Part shown: positions 26,087 through 32,079 of the stretch, in pieces | How the letters are laid out: each line of letters begins with the position of its first letter | How positions within the stretch are numbered: position 1 is the stretch's first letter | Made by a program: the position numbers and the translations under genes | Notes under the pieces: model-generated | The model's input: only the letters and a program-made list of their open reading frames with translations | The model's database searches: none | Told to the model about the DNA's origin: nothing | Assembly: GCA_963575745.1 (NCBI GenBank) | Contig: CAUYUJ010013969.1 | Coordinates: forward strand, 404,609 to 436,687 | Length of the DNA stretch: 32,079 bases | Reading direction: 5' to 3' | Source: Prorocentrum cordatum | Taxonomy: Eukaryota > Sar > Dinophyceae > Prorocentrales > Prorocentraceae

Positions 26087-26285
26087 CAGAAATAATGTTT
26101 TGGAAGGATTCAGGATTACACGGGTGCAACAGTTAATTGACTCGCGGTGTTGAAATCCCAACAATGGCGTTCAGGCACGAGTCCGGATCGTCAAGACGCA
26201 GCACTCAGGCTGATACGTGGGGTTGAAAATCCCCTAAACAATGTTCTGGTATGCTTCAGGATCTTGAAACGATTGCCTTCCAACA
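26087..26285. repeat. Three degenerate tandem units of about 70-75 bp
   Basis: Units near 26087, 26157 and 26231 share AA(T/C)AATG, TTCAGG, GGATC or GGATTA, and end GGTGTTGAAAT / GGGGTTGAAAATCCCC. They lie right after the 84-bp array. Confidence 0.6.
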
Positions 26286-26618
26286 GAGCAATTCCCTCAA
26301 CGGAAATGAACGCCTGTAGGGGCCTGTGAAGAGGGAGCTTGGGGGAGGGTGTATCCCAACAGCGTCGATGACCGTTGGGTTTGCACTGGTCCTCCTCCTC
26401 ATCCTCCTCCTTTCGTCTCCCCCCAACCGGCCCCTCCCCACTGCCCTGCCTCCTCCTTGACGTGCGGGCGCGAAAACGCAGTGTGGAGGCAGGGCCACCC
26501 CCGAGGGCCACGCGGCGCGAGGGCACGCCCCCACCCGGCGCTCTCGCCTGGACCTCTCGGCGCTCCCTTCGGGCCGCCACGGCGCGAGGAGGCCCGGGTC
26601 CTCTCCTCGGCACGTGCC
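26286..26618. other. Unassigned spacer
   Basis: A CCT-rich stretch at 26388-26420 is followed by GC-rich sequence open on both strands without recognisable motifs. Confidence 0.4.
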
Positions 26619-26774
26619 TTAGTCGGGCGTGTCCCTCTACAGGAGGGATACTCAAAAATAGTCAAAAAATTGTCTGGGGACGATTTCTCTGGCATTGTTT
26701 GACTATTCGAGGGTATGTTTGGATTTTTGTTTAGTCGTCCAAAATCCGCCTGTAGGGGGACACGCACGACCTAA
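26619..26774. mobile_element. Family E element
   Basis: TTAGTCGGGCGTGTCCCTCT then ACAGGAGGGAT faces ATCCGCCTGTAGGGGGACAC then GCACGACCTAA. Flanks are CACGTGCC (26611-26618) and CACGTGCG (26775-26782), 7 of 8 identical. The interior has AAAAATTGTCTGGGGACGAT, also found in the other copies. It is the first of three different foldback elements within 565 bp. Confidence 0.9.
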
Positions 26775-26789
26775 CACGTGCGTCCCCTC

Positions 26790-26993
26790 CCTAGGGAACC
26801 AAACAATGACATAAGCATAACAACTCGGAGGTCCGCGCGGATTTCTCAGATCGGCGCTGGTGCCCCATGGCGGCGCCTCCGGCACCGTCCCTGGCGCGCT
26901 CCGACCGCCAGGGTGGGGGGGGCAAAAAAAGAATCCGTGACATCCGCGCGGGCCTCCAAGTTTTTATGTGTATGTGATTGTCTGGTTCCCAGG
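26790..26993. mobile_element. Foldback element, family A, best copy
   Basis: The left arm 26790-26846 reads CCTAGGGAACCAAACAATGA, CATAAGCATAACAACTCGGA, GGTCCGCGCGGAT. The right arm 26937-26993 is its reverse complement with about ten differences over 55 nt, ending TTGTCTGGTTCCCAGG. The core is GC-rich, about 90 bp. No ORF. The inner half matches 815-847, 10171 and 15056. Confidence 0.9.
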
Positions 26994-27014
26994 ACTCCTG
27001 AGCACGGCTCCCCA

Positions 27015-27183
27015 AGGGCTCCCAACTTCGCGCTTCGCGCTGCGCGAAGCGCGAAGTGCGAATAATTTCGCGCTCTCGCGCCGCCTCCCAGCCTCCCAGG
27101 GGAGAAGAAGAGGACGAGGAGGAACCGGAGCCGAACCGCGAAGCGTTACGCGCGAATAGCTTCGCGCCCTCGAAGGCGCCCTG
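27015..27183. mobile_element. Foldback element, family D, copy 3
   Basis: It starts AGGGCTCCC as in copy 1. The 31-nt palindrome is at 27026-27056. The right block (GCGTTACGCGCGAATAGCTT) has a 3-nt insertion relative to the others, and the end is GGCGCCCT. Possible target duplication GGCTCCCC / GGTTCCCC (7 of 8) just outside both ends. Confidence 0.85.
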
Positions 27184-27338
27184 GGTTCCCCCCACCCGGG
27201 CACGGCTCTCCCCTCTCCGCCTCTTCGCCGGTGCGGGAGCACCTCTCTCCGCGCGCCGCCCCTCCTGGACTGCTTTCGGAGGTGTTTTTGGCGTCCTGCA
27301 GCGGTCCCCCCGGCCGCCTCCTCCACCTCGCGGGCGAA

Positions 27339-27468
27339 AAACAGACTCGCATCCGCGGCCTCGCAGGCCGGCGGGGCCCCTGGGCCGCGGCGCCGCGGAT
27401 CCGGAGCATTTTTGTCACGGATACCCCGCGCGGAACGTATCCGTTCGGCAGCGCATCTGCGGGATCGC
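27339..27468 (+). repeat. Dispersed repeat R3, copy 2
   Basis: CATCCGCGGCCTCGCAGGCC, CGGATCCGGAGCATTTTTGT, ACCCCGCGCGGAACGTATCC and GCGCATCTGCGGGATCG align with 6546-6675. Confidence 0.7.
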
Positions 27469-27559
27469 GATCTTTTTTCCCCCCGCCTGGGAGGCTGCGT
27501 GCTCCGATCCCTACGAAGATGGCGGGGGCACGCGCTGAGACCCCACGAAGACGGAAAGA

Positions 27560-28769
27560 CGGGGAATGGTGGAGGAGGAGGAGGAGGAGGGGGAGAATGA
27601 GCGGGAGGAGGTCTCTCGCACCACCGTCCGCTCGCTCGAAGCTGGGCGACGGTTGGTCAGCCGAACAAAAACCAAACGTCGAGCCGTGCCGGGGCCGGGA
27701 GAGCTGGTGAACAGACCTAGGCACCCGTGCCGCTTTTACCTGCTCTTCCCGCGTGCATCGGAAAATCTCGCCCGTGCCAAACAAGGGGGGGGAGAGGTAG
27801 GGAGAAGCGGAGGTTGGTTGGCTGGTGGTGCTCCCATTGAGCCGGCCTTCGGGAGCTTCGGACGCAGCTCCCTTTCAGCATGGCGCCACGGCTGGGGGGG
27901 GGCTCGGAAGCGTCCGCGCTGCGACGGCCGTGGAAGCCAAGCCACCAGCGCTGGAGGGGACGGGAGGGGAGCTGTCGGAGCTCCGACGGCGGAGACGGAG
28001 CCCGGAGAAACAATGGAACCTCGGGCCCCGCAGCCGAAGGGCCCACAGGCAGGCCCCAAGAGAAACAGGCCAGAACCAAAACCCCTGCCGAAAAACCGCC
28101 CCGACAGACTCCGACCCCACCCCCTGCGAAGCGCGAGGCGGGAGAGGCAACTCAGGGACTCCCCGCGGTGCGGGGGGGTCCAGGCAGGGGGGATCCTCCC
28201 CGAGGCTCGTCCGATCCCTCCGACGCTGCCATGTCGACGCACGACGCAAGTGCGGGACGGCGACAGGAAGGGGGAGAGGAAGCCACCCCGAGGGAGAGAA
28301 GGAGTGCGGAGGAGAGATGAGGGAGAGAGGACCCTGCCCGACCCGACCCACGCCTCCTGGGAACCCAGGCGGGAGGGGGGTAGGGCGGGCGTGAACTGCA
28401 CCCTGCGGCCGCCCAGAAACGATCCGCCTCCCTCTCGACAGAAAGCGCCAGCAGCGCCGCCTGCGCGTGCCCAGCAGCCGTCGGGCCTGCGGAAAGGACC
28501 GCTGCAGCCGCCGCCTCCGCGGAGGAAGGGGCCGGGCCCCCGTGGGCCTCCCAGAAAGCGCGCCGGGGGAACTCCGTGCGAGAACAGAGCCCGAGGATAT
28601 GGCACGTGGGACTCAGGGTCTGCATGCCGCACCCATGCGCCCATGAGACTCGGCCTACGAGCCACGGCCACGCGGCGGTCACCACCCATCGTCCCCGCCG
28701 GCGGCCTCCACCGGAAGCCCTGCCGGCCGAGTCCGCGCGTTCGGAGCGGCGAAGGCAACGCCGATCAAC
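27560..28769. other. GC-rich region open in nearly all frames
   Basis: Plus frames 27566-28792 and 27880-28320 and minus frame 28758-27736 are open at once. The plus frame from ATG 27880 (146 residues) has the most protein-like composition, e.g. KTPAEKPPRQTPTPPPAKRE, resembling a disordered tail. Stop codons are rare here because of composition, none of the translations has a domain, and no splice structure can be fixed. I do not assign a gene. Confidence 0.35.
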
Positions 28770-28990
28770 GGCGACGACGACGACGAGGATGACGACGACG
28801 ACGACGACCACAACGAGGACGAGGACGAAAACGACGAAGACGACGACGACGAGGACCGACGGCGGCGGCGGCGACGACGACGACCAGGACGGCGACGCGA
28901 CGACGGCGCCGGCGGCGCGGCGGCGGCGACGACAGCACGAGCAGCGACGACGGCCGCGGCAGCAGCGGCAGAGCGGCGACAGGGACCGGC
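28770..28990. repeat. (GAC)n array grading into CGG/CAG triplets
   Basis: GACGACGAC triplets with GAG, CAC and AAA variants up to about 28860, then CGGCGGCGACGACGAC and CGGCAGCAGC-type triplets. Thr/Asp/Arg/Val frames are artefacts. Confidence 0.9.
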
Positions 28991-29101
28991 GACGACCGAC
29001 TCGAAGGCGACGCCCGGGGTGGCAGGCAGCCGCGTCCGCTCGCCTCGGAAGGGGGGGCACGATCTGACCGCCCTAGTGGGCGCAACAATGAAGGGGAACT
29101 G

Positions 29102-29252
29102 GGACACACAAATAAATACACACAAATAAAAATATTCCCCATATTTTCACATATCTCCTGGGTTTTTGTCTCCCCCCCCACTTCCCATATTCTCCCATGT
29201 TTTCTGGGAATCGCCGACTAATTGTGTCTGTGTGTTTTTTCCCCCTCCTGAA
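29102..29252 (+). repeat. Dispersed repeat R1, copy 2
   Basis: Aligns with 10950-11104. Notable words are CACACAAATAAAAATATTCC, TTTTTGTCTCCCCCCCCACT and CATGTTTTCTGGGAATCG. Confidence 0.8.
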
Positions 29253-29398
29253 ACAAAGACGACAGGAGAGCGAGGCCTCCGCCCCAGACACCGACCCAGA
29301 CGCCAGGAGGGGAGGGCGGTGGTGCTGTTCCTAAAAGCGGGTCGCTGCCCTGCCCATGACGCCGAGTGCTGCCCAACCGGCGCACGGGGGCCGCATCC

Positions 29399-29863
29399 TA
29401 GAGGGCGGGAGGGCGGGAGGAGGACCTGGGAGGAGGGAGGGAGAGGATCGGGGGAAAACAAACCTCCCTCGCTTTTGACCACCCTCGCTTCCAAGAGATA
29501 CCAAACGGTGCCAAATTGCGGCCTGTACTGGTCAGGCCGCTTGACGAGGAGGCGCGTGGTATGGCTTGGTTTTGCCTGGAAGCGAAAGCGGGGGAGGTAA
29601 TTCACGCTCTGAGAGGAAGAGGGAAAAAGGGGGAGGAGGAAGAGGAGGAACATATAAACAATGAAGACACGTGCCTCTTGAACAACATCGGCCAGGAAGG
29701 TTCCACGTGCATCTGGATAGAGGGCGGGAGGCGGGAGGAGGACCTGGGAGGAGGGAGGGAGAGGAGGAGGGAGAAAGGGGGAGGAGGAAGAGGAGAAGAA
29801 ACAGTGAAGACACGTGCCTCTTGAACAACATCGGCCAGGAAAGTTCCACGTGCATCTGGATAG
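29399..29863. repeat. Segmental repeat: 58-bp unit twice and purine-rich unit twice
   Basis: A 58-bp unit at 29663-29720 and 29806-29863 (143-bp spacing) differs at one position. It includes GACACGTGCCTCTTGAACAA and CATCGGCCAGGAA. A purine-rich unit (GAGGACCTGGGAGGAGGGAG) occurs at about 29399-29450 and 29718-29767. Open frames through the array reflect repetition. Confidence 0.9.
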
Positions 29864-30003
29864 CCAGGCAGGCGGTCCTTCCCGTAGGAGGCACACGCGC
29901 CAGCGCCCCTGCGATGCGGGGAGCGCCGGTGGATAGACCTTCCGAGGGGGGGCATTAAGAAGGAGAGGATTGAGTAAGAGACAAGAAACAATGTAGAGGA
30001 AAA

Positions 30004-30150
30004 AGAACTATGCACATACACCGATTCTGGCCAGGCCCATCCTGAGCCCCGGATCGGTGCATACGCTCTCCTACCTTGGCCAGGAAGGCATATGCACCGA
30101 TCCTGGGTCAAGGATGGGCCTTGCCAGGATCGGTGCATGTGCATAGTTCT
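30004..30150. mobile_element. Long near-perfect hairpin, 63-nt arms
   Basis: Arms 30004-30066 and 30088-30150 match at 55 of 63 positions around a 21-nt loop. Each arm also contains CACCGAT and ATCGGTG, so smaller hairpins can form within arms. The ends read AGAACTATGCACAT / ATGTGCATAGTTCT. It could be a foldback transposon or a hairpin RNA precursor. No second copy is in this window. Confidence 0.9.
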
Positions 30151-30423
30151 CTTCGCCCGACAATGATGGGGAGGAAAGGAAAATAGAGGACTGTCGCACC
30201 ACCGTCGACTTGCCAGACAAGCACCATGGGAACAGCTAGCGTGTCATCCTTCGTCAAGCCAGGTACGCTAGGGCAGCGACCACACGCAAGCTGTCTGCCG
30301 CTCCACGCGATTTGGGAGCACTACGCGAAAACATGCACATATCGTACTTACATAAGGTGGCTCAAGCCAAATCTACTCAAGTCCTTGCTCCTTTGCCTGC
30401 GTGAAAGAACAATATGTTGCGCT

Positions 30424-31060
30424 CTACGTGTCGACCTTGACTCTGCCTCGGGAGCTCGTAGACACGCCGCTAACGCTGCCGGGCCGTGGACCTCGAGCTT
30501 CGCAGACGAAGACACCGTTCGGGTTGCGCTCCCCGTCAAGGTGACTTCGACATTCGACGAGCTGCTCTCGTTGACCTCCAGGGTGTTGCAGGTGCCACCC
30601 TCGATCTTGCCCGAGCTCTGCGTCGTGAAGACGCACTGGTCCATGCACGAATCTTCCAGGTCGATATGCCCACCGCTGGTGGCGTGCACGGTCAGAGAGC
30701 TGGCCGTGACTTTGCCGATCCCGATCTTCCCGCTGCTCTCGGCAGTCAGAGTCAAGCTGCTGACGGTGGCGTGGCCCTTGAACTCCAGGCCTGCACCTTA
30801 CTGACGAAGAACGCGCCGCAGATGGTAACCTTCGGCTTCCTGTAGCGGCGGTTCCCGTTGACGCAGCCTTGGTAGCCGATGGTCAGCGTGCCTCCGCTCT
30901 GGGCGACGCTGACGGCAGGCATCACGGCGTCGTCCGCCCACACCGACACGCTGCCCGAGGCGCAGACAGAGAAGTACACGTCGAAGGCACCGGCCGCCGA
31001 GATGGACGTGATGGCGCCGCCGACGTTCACCTGCTGCGTGGTGTACGACCCCGATGGCTG
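30424..31060 (-). CDS. Head-GIN / DUF2807-like beta-helix protein gene, frame broken twice
   Basis: Family members are usually exported or surface proteins with right-handed beta-helix turns; function here is unknown. Segment 1 (about 31060-30802) reads QQVNVGGAITSISAAGAFDV then FSVCASGSVSVWADDAV and VAQSGGTLTIGYQG, the typical N-terminal half. Segment 2 (30790-30484) reads LTAESSGKIGIGKVTASSLT, TSGGHIDLEDS, TQSSGKIEGGTCNTLEVN: three SSGKI-like turns. Segment 3 (30483-30424) ends SVSGVSTSSRGRVKVDT and a TAG. Together about 200 residues, the usual domain length. Between 1 and 2 an 11-nt stretch (minus GTAAGGTGCAG, 30791-30801) must be skipped or one base restored; between 2 and 3 one C is missing from a CCC run. 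The upstream exon and any signal peptide are not identified. It may be a pseudogene, or a gene with assembly errors. Confidence 0.6.
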
Positions 31061-32079
31061 AACGCAGCTGGTGCTCAAGGAGGTAGAGCTCCCACCACGG
31101 CGCTGGCCGCTCCGCTCCGCCCTCGCGGCCTGCAGCAGGTGGAAGCCTGGTCGGCGTCGGCGATGCACTCGCCGCCGCCGTCTGGGCGATGCGAAAGCAG
31201 GCCGCGAATGCGAAAGTCCCAGGCTGCCATACCCTTCCTTTGCGACTAGTGCAGGTGGCGACCCAAGTGGGTCGGGTCGAGGCTGGCAGAGCCTGTGCTG
31301 CTCCAGCGGAAACGGCTTGAGCCAAAATCGCTGCGGAATATCCGCGGGATCGCGCCTTGGAATCCAGACCGCGAGGCCGCGGATACTGCTATGCCCGCCC
31401 TTCGTGACTGGCCAAGTGGAAGTGGGGATCGGAAAGACGAAGCTGAAGGATGAGCCTGGCGAGGGGCAGCAAATAACATGAACAGACCTCGTCGCCCGGC
31501 AGCCAGGGGCGCGACGGGCGCCCGACGCGTGCCGGACTGCTGGGCGGCTCGCCGCTCGCGGCTCATCTCCTCCGTCGCTTAGAGGTCGCTCCCCCGTTGC
31601 GTTCGCTACCCCCCGACGCGGCCCCCTTCCCACGGCCAGCCTCTCACCTGGAACCGTTTTTGTTGGGCGTGCGGCCCCCTCGCCTCGAGAGATCAGCTCC
31701 CAGGGGCCGAGCAGCGAACAGCCGGTCGTCTTCGAGCCGCCAGGGGATCTCTGGCCACAAGGGAAAGTCGGCTGCGCGCAGGGAGGGGGGTACGGGGGAG
31801 GGGGGGAGGCTTCTCAGAAGCACCCCTGCTCCTCAGAAGGCGCGGGGCGTATCCTCGGCGCTTCAATCCATCGCCCTTCCTCGGCCCGTTCCCCCCCCCC
31901 TCGCCCCGAGCGAAGCGGCGGGGCGGCGGGCGCAGCGGGCGGCGGCGGCGGGGAGGCTGGCCTCGGCCAACGCTGCGGCGGCCAGGCGCTGCCCCAGCAC
32001 GGAGTCCTCGTCCAGGCCAGCCTCGGGAGGACACAGGGGGCTCCTCCTTCTCCTCGTCCTCCTCCTCCTCCCTCCTCCC
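31061..32079. other. Region upstream of the GIN-domain gene; unassigned
   Basis: Minus frames continue upstream of the GIN domain (to 31633 in one frame), but the translation is Arg-rich and lacks a signal peptide, so an intron boundary probably lies near 31060 (inference). 31330-31400 carries a partial inverted R3 copy (GGATCGCGCC, CGCGAGGCCGCGGATACTGC). 31805-31850 has R6-like TCAGAAG words. A minus frame at the right edge (about 32030-31930; PPEAGLDEDSVLGQRLAAAA) looks protein-like and could be an exon running off the window, but I cannot assign it. The window ends in a CCT run. Confidence 0.35.

Noticed and set aside
27736-28758. 340-residue minus ORF as a real protein
   Set aside because: Its Gly/Pro/Arg/Ser composition follows from the GC-rich opposite strand, several plus frames are equally open, and no motif is recognised.
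30226-30804. 192-residue plus-strand ORF as a gene
   Set aside because: It is antisense to the GIN-domain reading. The minus-strand translation shows the regular SSGKI turns of a known fold, the plus one does not.

Overview
The window looks like nuclear DNA of a dinoflagellate. The pointers are high GC content, very long CCT/GGA arrays, many short dispersed inverted-repeat elements, one decayed LINE-type retrotransposon and only one recognisable host-type gene. A Prorocentrum-like source is my guess from general style, not something the sequence proves. There are no bacterial operons, and I found no rRNA, no tRNA, no CRISPR array and no 22-nt dinoflagellate spliced-leader relic by eye. Most long open frames are artefacts of GC-rich DNA or of trinucleotide arrays that stay open in all frames.

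Two protein-coding remnants are well supported. At 20050-22014 (+) lies the 3' part of a non-LTR retrotransposon ORF: a CCHC-type finger, an RNase H domain with its full acidic/His set, and two C-terminal Cys pairs. The reverse transcriptase is missing. At 30424-31060 (-) lies a beta-helical head-GIN/DUF2807-like domain whose frame is broken twice; one break coincides with an 11-nt segment that begins GT and ends AG.

The rest is repeats. Reading both strands I find at least six families of short elements with terminal inverted repeats. Family A has a CCGCGCGGAT core (791-980, 26790-26993, with fragments at 10171 and 15056). Family B has GATGGGGTCGGAG arms (2788, 6348, 16661). Family C has CCACC-rich arms with CCT/GGA cores (8331, 15612 and a nested copy at 19850-23622). 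Family D has a 31-nt near-perfect palindrome of CTTCGCGC words (11251, 12366, 27015). Family E has TTAGGTCGGGC termini (18695, 18949, 23805, 24074, 26619), and four of its five copies are flanked by 8-bp target-site-like duplications matching at 7 of 8 bases. Single foldbacks lie at 1019-1181 and 30004-30150.

Other dispersed repeats lack obvious inverted ends (R1-R7 below). Tandem arrays include an 11-bp TTTAGCTTAGC array of about 0.9 kb, a seven-copy repeat of about 84 bp, a 75-bp triple repeat and a 10-bp-period array. Layout: 1-5 kb foldbacks and degenerate arrays; 5.6-9 kb weak coding candidates and CCT; 9-12.6 kb dispersed repeats and family D; 12.8-14 kb the 11-bp array; 14-17.3 kb families C and B; 18.2-24.3 kb GGA array, family E, nested family C with LINE and a 1.5-kb CCT/ATT array; 25.5-26.3 kb tandem repeats; 26.6-27.2 kb three element families side by side; 27.5-29 kb GC-rich open frames; 30-31 kb hairpin and the GIN-domain gene.
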